A stretch of 64,000 nucleotides of DNA from Sclerotiophoma versabilis (lineage: Eukaryota; Ascomycota; Dothideomycetes; Pleosporales; Didymellaceae), in the NCBI GenBank assembly GCA_012274445.1, contig JAAROD010000080.1, positions 620,001-684,000 of the forward strand. Reading direction: 5' to 3'. The position numbers were made by a program, and so were the translations under genes. Below, one piece after another: positions 43,512 to 52,653 of the stretch (position 1 is its first letter; each line of letters starts with the position of its first letter). The notes under the pieces were generated by a model. It had not been told where the DNA came from and searched no databases. It was given only the letters and a program-made list of their open reading frames with translations.

Positions 43512-44168
43512 GGTGCGCGGACGGGGCGCTGGCGGTGCGGGCGAGGGCGAGGGCGAGGGCGAGGGCGAGGGCGAGGGTGCGCGTGCAGGTGCGGGTGCGG
43601 GTGCGCGTGTGGTGGTGAGGCCGGCGGGAGCTGTGCGGCGCTGGCACGTCTGGGTCGCGGCACGGGATGCGGCCGTGCGCCCGGGGCCGGGGTCGTCCTT
43701 TCCAGACACTCTGCCTCTCCTCACGGCTGCCAGGAGAGACCACGCTGCTGCCCGTCTGCCCTCCGCACCGCTCGCCTGCCCCCGCCGCCCGCTGCAGCCC
43801 ATCGCCCGCCCGCTCGCCCGCACGCCCGCCTCGCTCGCCGCCGCCCGCCCAGCGCAACCGCCCGGCGCTGCCGGCAGACCGCCCCATCGCTACGCACTGC
43901 GTCCACCGTACGCAGTAAGAGCCTGAACGCCCGCCCGCCACGCCCGCGCGCTGCTGACCGTCGCAGAGCCTCCGCTGCCGCCCGTCGCAGAGCCTCTGCT
44001 GCTGCCCTGCTCGCCGCGAGCAGCCCCCGACCCGCTCCCCCGTCCGCCTCCCCCGCCGCCAAACTGTCGCCCATACTCCTCAACCGCACCTCGCGCCTGA
44101 GCTTCGCTGGCGACCCGCGGCCCCACCGACTGAGCCCCGACCGCTCCGCCTCGCACAGCGCCACCGCC
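43512..44168. promoter_or_regulatory. GC-rich bidirectional promoter, Iec3-like / Orm
   Basis: 657 bp between divergent start codons, very GC-rich, with long frames open by composition only. It contains a GGGCGA hexamer array close to the Iec3-like start. Confidence 0.55.
43539..43577. repeat. (GGGCGA)n hexanucleotide array, six units
   Basis: Six exact GGGCGA units plus GGG, 28 bp upstream of the Iec3-like start codon on its template side. A related GGTGCG array follows at 43576-43612. Confidence 0.9.
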
Positions 44169-44841
44169 ATGTCTCTCGAAGCAAAGGAGGCCCGGAGGCG
44201 GCGTAGCAGCAGTCTGGTCTACAAGGAGCCGCCCGAGTCGCTCGAGCAGCTGAGCGACCAGGCCGCCCTGCCCAACCTGAACGCCGAGTGGGTGAATGCA
44301 AAGGGTGAGTGACCCCCCGCGAGCCCCCCGCGAGCCCCCGCCCACGCGCCCCAACATGGCTGACTTGAGCGCTGCAGGTGCCTGGGCCATCCACTTCGTC
44401 CTCATCTTCATCGGCAAGATCCTCTTCGACATCATCCCCGGCATGTCGCAGGAGACGTCCTGGACCCTCGTCAACCTCTCCTACATGGCCGGCTCCTACC
44501 TCATGTTCCACTACGTCCGCGGCGTCCCCTTCGACTTCAACTCGGGCGCCTACGACAACCTCAACATGTGGGAGCAGATCGACAACGGCGACCAGTACAC
44601 CCCCGCCAAGAAGTTCCTCCTCTTCGTCCCCATCGCTCTCTTCCTCGTCAGCACCCACTACACACACTACGACAGCACCTATTTCATCGTCAACTGCCTG
44701 GCCACCATAGCCGTCGTCATCCCCAAGCTCCCATCGGTACGTCTGTCGAGAGTCGACACTCGACACTAGACTCGCGCTAACTTGCCACAGCTGCATCGGA
44801 TACGCGTTTCCTTCTTCAACTCCCCCCCGGACAACATATAG
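44169..44841 (+). CDS. ORM1: Orm1/ORMDL sphingolipid homeostasis protein
   Basis: Exons 44169-44304, 44378-44736 and 44791-44841 give 181 aa. The N terminus MSLEAKEARRRRSSSLVYKE is Ser/Arg-rich, like the phosphorylated Orm N terminus; then LPNLNAEWVNAKGAWAIHFV, LIFIGKILFDIIPGMSQETS, WTLVNLSYMAGSYLMFHYVR, GVPFDFNSGAYDNLNMWEQI, DNGDQYTPAKKFLLFVPIAL, and a last helix before LHRIRVSFFN: the complete ORMDL domain with four TM segments. It binds serine palmitoyltransferase in the ER membrane and restrains the first step of sphingolipid synthesis. RRRSSSL is a plausible AGC-kinase (Ypk-type) site by analogy with yeast. The 73-nt intron 1 has a CTGAC branch site. Confidence 0.95.
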
Positions 44842-45464
44842 CCACCTCGATCCTTACGATTTGCATTCGCTCGCTTTGGATTCACCTCGTGTATTTTTAA
44901 CCACATCATCCGCATACCCGCGGACAGACTGACTTGCATCATCCGCGGACGGGCGTTTGGGGCCCCACTTTATCGCAAAACCATGGCGCTTTGTCACAAA
45001 AGGTAGCAGTCACCCAGTCGCCTGCTATACAAGCTGCGACTTTTTAATTTAAATGCATAGCCTTGTTGAATTTTTCAGCTTTCTGTCTTGAACAAACAAC
45101 TCGTTTAACGACCTGAACTAACGACTTGTTTAACGACTTGTTTAACAACTTAAACTAACAACTCAAACGTTAAGCCTAGATTTGCTTACCATTTCTGGCC
45201 CATGCTATTGTCCCAATTGAGCGGATCGCTTACTAGTGCCTTCCGTATTGGGCTATGCCGTCATCGAATTCCATCATCGCCATTCTGCCAGAAATGCTCA
45301 CATGTTCGTCCATGCACCTTTGTGCTCTCCCTCACCGTCATGATGATCGCCACCTAAAGTTTCATCTAGCGCCCTTCTTCCACTCGCGCAGGGCTCCAGG
45401 CTCGCCTCTTCCTGCTACAGTCGCATATAGACTCTGATTTTCGCCCTACGTTGACAACATCACC
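44842..45464. other. Intergenic with a short 12-nt minisatellite
   Basis: About 620 bp. At 45097-45168 imperfect units of the type GACTTGTTTAAC / AACTTAAACTAAC recur about six times. The promoter of the antiporter gene lies to the right. No gene. Confidence 0.55.
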
Positions 45465-46925
45465 ATGTGGTCGCAACTTGAGCCCACGGGGCCGCACCTG
45501 TCGTACTTGGTCCTCACCTCGTTCCTGATCATGTACGCACTCTTCTCGCTCATGATCAGGAATAGGCTACATCTATCTGAACCACCTCTGGCCACAATCT
45601 TCGGGATTCTCGTAGGACCTCGAGGACTAGGCTGGCTGACACCATACGACTGGGGCTTCCAAGACCCCATCATCCAAGAATTTACCCGCATCGTTGTGGG
45701 CGTACAATGTTTCGCCGTCGGTCTGGAACTACCAAATGGCTACCTCAGGAAGAAATGGAAAGCGCTCCTGGTCCTTCTTGGCCCTGTCATGGCCTTTGGC
45801 TGGCTGATATGCGCCCTCTTCATCATGCTCATCTTCGACACAGACCTTGCGTCTGCATTAACCATCTCGGCCTGTCTTACGCCGACGGATCCTGTTTTGG
45901 CGGCCTCGGTGCTGTCCAATAGTCAGTTCAGCACTCGAGTACCGAAGCGTATCAGGGATCTCTTAAGCGCAGAGAGTGGTGTGAACGATGGCGTATCGTT
46001 CCCGTTCCTGTTCTTCGGCCTTAACATCTTGAAACAAGCGTCTCGTGGCGAGATCTTCAAGGAGTGGTTTCTGGTCACGGTGCTTTATCAATGCACAGTC
46101 GGTATTATTGCTGGTCTTGTCGTAGGGCATGCCTTCAACTGGCTTTACCACATCTCTCACAAACACGAGATGATGGGCCGGGCGTCCTACCTGGCCTTCT
46201 ACCTTCTCCTGGCAATCTTCTCAATTGGACTTGCATCGACTTTCGGAGTTGACGACTTCCTCGTCGCCTTCTGCGCTGGGCGAGGCTTTGCTCATGGTGG
46301 TAACTCTCCGACAGCAGACACACAGCTTCCAATCGTCATCGACTTGATGCTCAACTCGGCCCTCTTTGTCTTTTTTGGCGCAATGATACCCTGGGAATCG
46401 TTCAACAGACTCGACTCCATCACCCCCGGCAAACTTCTTGCTGTGTTGGCGCTCATCCTTCTTTTCCGCCGCATACCCATTGTATTCGCCTTCTACAAGG
46501 CCAAACTGTTCCCCAACGTCCGCACCACCACTGAAGCTTTATTCATCGGCCACTTCGGGCCTATGGGCGTCGGCGCACTCTTCCTAGCAATCGAGGCGCG
46601 CGCTCAGCTTGAGACAGACACGTCGTTGCCCCTGCCGCATCCTCCTGATGACTTGGATCCTAAACGTCAGAGGGTCATCACGCTCATCTGGCCGATTGTG
46701 TGCTTCATTGTCCTGGGCAGCACGCTGTTCCACGGCCTTAGTACGCTGGCGATCAGCCTTGGTGGTCATTTCTCGAGGAAAGAGGGCGAGAGGGCGCCGC
46801 TCATAGGCGGGGAGAGGGAGGGTCTGCACGGCATGGTTTTTGATGAGGAGAACGAAGGGGCGGATGAGGAGGGAAATGAAGAGAACGCGGAAGCCGAGGA
46901 CAGAGGGTATTACAGGACTCAATAA
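45465..46925 (+). CDS. CPA1-family Na+/H+ antiporter, fungal type
   Basis: A single exon of 486 aa; start MWSQLEPTGPHLSYLVLTSF. About 12 TM segments. Key motifs: LATIFGILVGPRGLGWL, VVGVQCFAVGLELPNGYLRK, ACLTPTDPVLAASVLS, and LLSAESGVNDGVSFPFLFFG, where the Asn-Asp pair forms the ion-binding site of CPA1 exchangers; then VDDFLVAFCAGRGFAHGG and TTEALFIGHFGPMGVGALF. It expels Na+ (possibly Li+/K+) for H+ at the plasma or an internal membrane. The cytoplasmic tail is short (about 75 residues, acidic DEENEGADEEGNEENAEAED), much shorter than that of Nha1-type proteins, so I call it Nha1/Sod2-like without a symbol. Convergent with the next gene (84 bp between stops). Confidence 0.9.
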   Translation: MWSQLEPTGPHLSYLVLTSFLIMYALFSLMIRNRLHLSEPPLATIFGILVGPRGLGWLTPYDWGFQDPIIQEFTRIVVGVQCFAVGLELPNGYLRKKWKALLVLLGPVMAFGWLICALFIMLIFDTDLASALTISACLTPTDPVLAASVLSNSQFSTRVPKRIRDLLSAESGVNDGVSFPFLFFGLNILKQASRGEIFKEWFLVTVLYQCTVGIIAGLVVGHAFNWLYHISHKHEMMGRASYLAFYLLLAIFSIGLASTFGVDDFLVAFCAGRGFAHGGNSPTADTQLPIVIDLMLNSALFVFFGAMIPWESFNRLDSITPGKLLAVLALILLFRRIPIVFAFYKAKLFPNVRTTTEALFIGHFGPMGVGALFLAIEARAQLETDTSLPLPHPPDDLDPKRQRVITLIWPIVCFIVLGSTLFHGLSTLAISLGGHFSRKEGERAPLIGGEREGLHGMVFDEENEGADEEGNEENAEAEDRGYYRTQ

Positions 46926-47009
46926 GGCAAGCAAGGAAGAAGCAGCGGACACGATGAATCACAGATTCGTCGATAAGCTGTACTGCATCATTAGACAGTC
47001 TTGTTTCCG

Positions 47010-48362
47010 TCATCCTCCACCATTCCCAGCATTCTCTGCAGCGCCGATAATGAGATCCATGAGCGTATGCCGCTTCTCCTTCTCCGCATTCACCATGCAT
47101 AACGCCGTAGCCACAATCAGTTGATATAAAATTCCCTTCTTCAGTCTCGCAATCTTTGCTTCCTCATCTTCACCAGTGTCACCATGCTTCTCATCATCCA
47201 ATCTTTGCTCATCAAGCAAACTCCGCATGTGCTCCTCCGCAAATCTCACCACTGCACAATCAAACACTTGGAGTGTTCCGCTCTTCTCCGCTGCAATAGA
47301 GCTCGTGTACTTTCCCAAACAAACCTCCTTCAGCCGCTGATCTTCCTTTCCCTTGGAGCGGGTGTCGACTGGGATCTTCGCAACGAGCTTGAGATGGCAG
47401 AATCTTAGCATCCACCCACACTTCCTGCCCTCATTTACCGTACCCGTGCCCTTCCACTGGAACTCGACGCCGCGGAAGTGGAAGGTGTAAAGCCGAGTGC
47501 GAAGGGAGAGCGGATGCGTCCACGTGAGATACACGACTTCATCGGCGTGCACCTTCATCCTTGCACCCACTTTCGCATAGGAATGATTCTCTTCCATATC
47601 TGGGTCCTCAAACGCTTCTCCAGCTCTGCGTCTGTCCCGGATCCCATAGACGTACGCCTTCCCCGTCTCGCCCCAGAGTCTCCAACCACGGACTTGGTAG
47701 CCTTTCAGCAACCTCCCTCCGCCGTAAGTGTCATCGTGCTTGAGCGCTTTCTTGTCCCCGCCGTTGTGTCGCCAACTTACTACACCGCGCGGGTCGATGA
47801 CGCCAGGAAGGGAAAGAGAGGGACCGAGCTGGATTTTGTACGAGCGCCAGAACCAGCCCGTGTGCACGAGCGCTACGGGCTTGCTCGGCGCATACCGTTC
47901 ACCCCCAATATAGAGAACTGAAGGTGGGAGGTGGAAGGAGAGGTAGGGCGTGTGCAGGAAGTACGTCCCCTCTCCCTCTTTTGCCGGTTGTGGTGAGACG
48001 GAGAGCGCTGTAGGTTCGGAAGGTGTCAAGGGGGAAAGAAGAGTTTGCCTGTCTTTACGCTGCTTCTTCGCTGCTTTCTTTGCGAGGCGCCGCGCTTTTT
48101 GTTCTTTTGGCTTGGGACCCCAGCGTCGCTCTTGAGGCGGGGAGAGTGTTGGCGTGATGAGCTTGTGGCCGCAGTCGTGCTCGAAGTAAATGTGCAATGT
48201 TGACCTGCTATCTTGCGCAGTTGTAGTATTGACGTCTTCGGTGTCTTCGGTGGGAAGCCGGGTTATGTCGACTTTGATGGGATCAGATAGCTTAGACGAT
48301 CTGTTCCCAGCTGACTCCAAAGTCGCAGTCATGGTGGTCTTGATTTCATTGGTAGTCGCCAT
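47010..48362 (-). CDS. Fungal protein of unknown function
   Basis: A single exon of 450 aa with a true ATG (MATTNEIKTTMTATLESAGN). I do not recognise the family. Visible: a disordered N terminus, a basic stretch PKEQKARRLAKKAAKKQRKD that could be nuclear-directing, then a globular region of about 250 residues rich in aromatic and beta-type sequence (TPYLSFHLPPSVLYIGGERY, ALVHTGWFWRSYKIQLGPSL, WTHPLSLRTRLYTFHFRGVE, KCGWMLRFCHLKLVAKIPVD), and a helical C terminus (LKKGILYQLIVATALCMVNA, EKEKRHTLMDLIIGAAENAG). The long, well-composed frame and clean start make it a real gene. No signal peptide. Confidence 0.75.
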   Translation of the reverse strand: MATTNEIKTTMTATLESAGNRSSKLSDPIKVDITRLPTEDTEDVNTTTAQDSRSTLHIYFEHDCGHKLITPTLSPPQERRWGPKPKEQKARRLAKKAAKKQRKDRQTLLSPLTPSEPTALSVSPQPAKEGEGTYFLHTPYLSFHLPPSVLYIGGERYAPSKPVALVHTGWFWRSYKIQLGPSLSLPGVIDPRGVVSWRHNGGDKKALKHDDTYGGGRLLKGYQVRGWRLWGETGKAYVYGIRDRRRAGEAFEDPDMEENHSYAKVGARMKVHADEVVYLTWTHPLSLRTRLYTFHFRGVEFQWKGTGTVNEGRKCGWMLRFCHLKLVAKIPVDTRSKGKEDQRLKEVCLGKYTSSIAAEKSGTLQVFDCAVVRFAEEHMRSLLDEQRLDDEKHGDTGEDEEAKIARLKKGILYQLIVATALCMVNAEKEKRHTLMDLIIGAAENAGNGGG

Positions 48363-48824
48363 ATTGTCGGATTTATCATAGCTCCCTTATCATAGCGTTT
48401 CATCTGCAGTCGAAGGATTGTACGGTTCTTGTGCTATGCGTAAGACTGTTTGAACGTCACGGGATAAACACGCCAAGGCAGCTCAGCCTCCACGATGCAC
48501 ATCGCTTTGCTCGCATTGTGAGATGGACCAATTAGCAGTCGGGCGTGATTGGGTGATTGGATGGTGAGATAGGGGATGCGAGAATGCTGTCAACGGTGAG
48601 TATGAGGCAGAAATGAGGCAGACTGCCCCATTAAAGCATGCTCTACGCAAACATGTGCGTGGTGCGTGTGCAACTGTGACGTTGTAGCTGTTAGGTTATT
48701 GTCACCAGTATTTCTATCAGAGCAACGTTCTCAACAAACTATCTTACATCGATCGATCGAGCGTCATCTGATTTGCATATACAAGGGCGTATTGCTCAAC
48801 ACTGTCTTGCTAGGGCAGAGCCAT
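48363..48824. other. Intergenic, no gene seen
   Basis: About 460 bp between two minus-strand genes; promoter of the unknown gene and 3' UTR of the recycling factor. Confidence 0.4.
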
Positions 48825-49762
48825 CTACTGGCTCTCAAGCACCCTCTTCGCACCGTCAGCAATGCGCTTGACCTCTTCATGACCCTTCTTGACAACCTCT
48901 TCCATGCGCTTCTTCGCCTTCTGGATATCGTCTGGGCGCACCTCCTTGTTCAGCTCGTACTTCCGGACCAGCTTGTTGTGATCCTGTCGTGCGCGTTGAA
49001 CCATGGCATCAGCCTTCTCCGCCGCCTTCTTCGCAGACTCGATGGCGTCTCGTCGTGTGTCACCCGTTGGCGGCGGGAGGGGTACTTGGATGGTGAGAGG
49101 ATTGTTCTGTTCGGGGGCGAGCGGGGTGAGGGAGTGAGGAGAGGCAGCAATGGCGGTGGTTATGGGTTTGATGTGCTGCAGAGGGTCAGCGCATGCTGCT
49201 CTTCGGTTGTTGTGCCTACTTACTGCATCGTCTCCACAGATGACGTTCAGCACTCTCCCTCTGGGTACTACTTGGGCAATGTCGCCCAGTCTTACGGTTT
49301 CCTTGCCCTGTCCTGCTGTGCCGAGCTGCACCTTCAGGCTCTCGACAATGTCTGGGTTCAACCGTCCCCCACTTCGCAGCTGAGCCAGGTCATGCGTGAG
49401 CTTCTCAATCGCTTTCAGGATTGAAGCCTCGAGCTCAGACATGTCATAGATCTCATCGGTAGGAGTAGGTCCGCTGGTCTGGGTGACAGGCGGGCTGGAG
49501 TCGCTCTTCGCATGCGACTTGTTGGCTTTCCCCGCCTTCTTCCACAACGGCGGGTATTTAGAGAAGTTCCTCAGCTTTGGGCCACAGAGTGTTGTCGAGG
49601 CATGGAAAGCGCAACTGGTGGTGTGAGCTACTGGAGCTTTGAACAGTCAATGTCTGGAGCTCACAGATTACGACATGGCGACTCGATTGCTCTCGAAGAA
49701 GCACTCAACGAGCTTCTGGAGCTCAGGCGAAGGGCTATGCGTGGTGCAATTGACTGCGACAT
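48825..49762 (-). CDS. RRF1: Mitochondrial ribosome recycling factor
   Basis: Exons 49762-49665, 49614-49224 and 49175-48825 (introns 50 and 48 nt) give 279 aa. Exon 1 is a clear mitochondrial presequence, MSQSIAPRIALRLSSRSSLS and on to SRNL-type residues, with Arg/Ser and a single acid. The mature part has the RRF domain: ILKAIEKLTHDLAQLRSGGR then LNPDIVESLKVQL, RLGDIAQVVPRGRVLNVICG, VPLPPPTGDTRRDAIESAKK and VRKYELNKEVRPDDIQKAKK. RRF and EF-G split post-termination ribosomes. The RSGGRLNP segment corresponds to the conserved Arg region that contacts 23S rRNA. The alternative 34-nt first intron is too short, so the CAG at 49615-49617 was chosen. Upstream, about 1.2 kb lacks genes. Confidence 0.9.
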
Positions 49763-50955
49763 TGTGTTGGTGTCTGTGAGAACATCTGATGGCCATTGCA
49801 ATGAAGCGCGTCAACGCGCACTGGCCATGCTCCACTCTGCCCACGCGACTGGGGACGTCATTGCGAGTGAACGAACAGGGCCGAGCCTGCAGTCCCCTGA
49901 AATGAGCTCAGGAGTTGCCCGCGTGCATGTTCATCAACGAGAAGGCGATTTTCCCCTACGACCTACTATCCATGGGCACCTCCAGAGGGCCTCTGAGCAT
50001 CCCCTCACTGAGACAGGGCTCTGCCGAGCACCTGCGGCCTGTCTGACCGAATGGCCAACTTCAAAAGGGCCCAACTCGGTGCTTGCTCAAGAGCAGCAAA
50101 GCCTTTGCTGATCAGCGTACGCGGGAACTCCGGGCCCGGGGCCCCAGATTCTTGAAACCTTGTACTACTGCTCGGAGAAATGCACACTGCCTTCATGCCT
50201 CTTTTGGGTCACCTCGTCCTTGCGCAACCATGACCGCTTACCTCAGACACAACCTGAAAGACCAGTGAGTACCGACCTTTTGCGATGCTGACTGGAGGAT
50301 CATTCTCATCGGTCGGCGAGGCTTTGATGGGTGGTTTCGTGGGTTGCCGTCAAGGCGACCCATACGCATCATGCCACAAGCCACCGGCGATCACTTGTGG
50401 TTGAACGTGTCCGCAAACTCGACAGCCCAACCTGTCGCGCATTCGAAACAACATTTCCGGTCAGCGTGACCAGGGATAAAGGCAAGTTGTTGATTTTGTT
50501 AGCATCTACTAGCCACAACGCGGTTGCCAACATGTCCGTCTGCTGTTCGCGGAGCCGCTAAAGGGAGGTGCAAATGAAAGCGCCGATCTTCACTGTGGTA
50601 AGCATCACGACAGCTTTGCCATGGCCGACAGGCCGCCTTCGTCGCATGAATCGCCGAGCCACCCATACTATTGGGCCGTCGCTCATACCACTTCACATGG
50701 TTTGCGGATTGCAACGTCAGCCCTGAAGTGCCGTGCGTTGGATTAAACGCGAACTGACCTCTTACACCGACATTTCCTGAGTCCTCGTCCTTTTGCGCGA
50801 CCATAAGCATTGCGAAGCCCTAACCTGCCTTCCACGGTTTCAATCGGCCACTGATAAATAACGGATGATCATATACACTCCATCGAAACTATGTGATACT
50901 TGTCCAAGGTTGCAGGTTTTCTCAATTTCATCTTGAGATGTGACACGCACAAGTC
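49763..50955. promoter_or_regulatory. Intergenic between divergent RRF1 and membrane-protein genes
   Basis: About 1.19 kb. Both promoters should be here. Several short frames exist on each strand but none has a recognisable domain or convincing composition. Confidence 0.4.
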
Positions 50956-52277
50956 ATGGCTCCTCTCAGCGCCCTCATTCTAGCGTCCTTGCTCAAACGC
51001 ATGCCAGAACCCATACCAGAGCCTTCGACGCGGACATCACCGCCAACCCGAAACAGTCTCTCCATCGAAGGAGGCTTCTTGGAAGCCTGGGCGCAAGGCT
51101 ACAACGTGGGAAGCCTTGTCATTCTTATCTTGATCGTCTTCTGCAACTATCGGTCTGGCATATGGTTGCACAAGCTCATTCTCCTCGAAGTAAATACCAA
51201 AGGATGGAGTATTGATGTACGGAAGTGCTGATCACCTGCAGCTTGTTCTCGCACTTTGGCACGGCACCTTCATCTTTGTCGAAGACCCCTACTACGGGTG
51301 GTACCTATCAGCAACCGCAACGTTGCTTTTCATGTCGTATTTCCTCCACAATGCCGTAGCCTGGCTCAAAATTCGACCATTCCTGCCTGCCTGGGGTTCG
51401 CGCTTGTTCATCATCTCTCTACTCTGCGTTCAGCCATTCTGGATCGCCGAGGCCTGGTCCAACTTTTACTACTTCAATGGCTTAGGTTCAGATGCCAACG
51501 TTCGGATGCGCCCGTGGGAGGCCCTCGTCCGCGATCCCTGGTGGATCTTCACTACCTGGAAATTGATTGACGCGATCAAGAAGACGTATGGGTTTAAAAT
51601 TTGGGTACTCATCCGAATCAACTCTAGATTCGGAATCATGTTACTCTGCATGGTATGCTCCAAGGCCTTTTATACCCCTGGCGCTTAGTCACTGACGTCC
51701 ACATCAGTTTCTATCAATAGCCTTCCTTCTCACCGACGCTGCCGTCTCCGCCGCTCACATAACAGCCAGCAGCGGTATTAACCCATATTGGCGCTTTGCC
51801 CTCGTCTTCAAATGCGCCTCGGATACCATTTTCCTTGATGATTTCAAATCCATCCTCGATGATATTGTCCACCGAAAGTTCAGCTCCGGAAATGATACCG
51901 TCCATCGCGGCTCCAATGTGGGCTTCAACAGCGGCCATGACGCGCGGAAGCACTCGCACTCATCTCGCGGCGATGAGTTCATCGAATGTACCTCTCTCGA
52001 ACAGCCCTTGAGCTTACCGAAGGTCTCGACGCCCGAGCCGAGTGCCATCAAGTCACGCTTCCTGAACCCATTTGCGACGAGACGAAACAGAACTGATGTC
52101 CCCGACATACGTGTGGAGCAGGAGCCGTCTGTCCCTCCTGGAAGAAGGCAAACGAGCCACGACAGTTCGCACAGTGAGAGCCCAATGCTCCCAAAGCCTG
52201 CGCATACGCCTTATGGCAAGGATAGTCTTGGGGCCAGTGAGAGCGACGGGAGCTTGTTGATCGGGAGACTCGTGTGA
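50956..52277 (+). CDS. Fungal multi-pass integral membrane protein, function unknown
   Basis: Exons 50956-51189, 51242-51652 and 51708-52277 give 404 aa. About seven hydrophobic segments: YNVGSLVILILIVFCNYRSG, LVLALWHGTFIFVE, YLSATATLLFMSYFLHNAVA, WGSRLFIISLLCVQPFWIAE, the WVLIRINSRFGIMLLCM/FLSIAFLLTDAA segment that spans intron 2, and one around INPYWRFALVFKC. The last 130 residues are hydrophilic and Ser/Pro-rich (RHSHSSRGDEFIE, FLNPFATRRNRTDVPDIRVE), a likely cytoplasmic tail. The layout, with NFYYFNGLGSD and RPWEALVRDPWW, is that of a conserved group of uncharacterised fungal 7-TM proteins. No transporter or receptor signature is seen. Confidence 0.78.
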
Positions 52278-52653
52278 ACATGCGAATTGAAAGAGCTCGT
52301 GAAAGGTGGATACGACAAACCCTTAGTGTGCAAAGCCCATCTTTATCCGACATTACCTTGCAGGCGCAGGTCACGCTATCGAAGGTTCAGTTTGCCAACA
52401 AAGGCAGTTTCGGGGATATTGCACCTCGTACACACTGTCAGTGGGTTATGAAAGAAGCAGGTCGCAATCACGATTTCGGGCAACCATGGCTCACTTGAGA
52501 ACTTAAAGCAGAAGGAAGACGTAAGCGAATGAGCAAGGGCGGATCAAAATTCAAGTCAGACCTGCAACGAAGGCAGAAGAGAACACGAGCACGACCTTGG
52601 AGACGAGAGGATTTAAGGCAGGCTTGCTTTGATCCTCCATACAACTTATATAT
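52278..52653. other. Convergent 3' interval containing the lost reading frame of the DUF3176 copy
   Basis: 376 bp between facing stops. On the minus strand, the frame that paralogy says copy A used before its frameshift stays open here down to about 52551. No other gene. Confidence 0.5.

Noticed and set aside
42317..44312. Several overlapping open frames of 100-450 codons on both strands
   Set aside because: They come from extreme GC content with few stop codons; only the Iec3-like and Orm frames have conserved domains, splice sites and starts.
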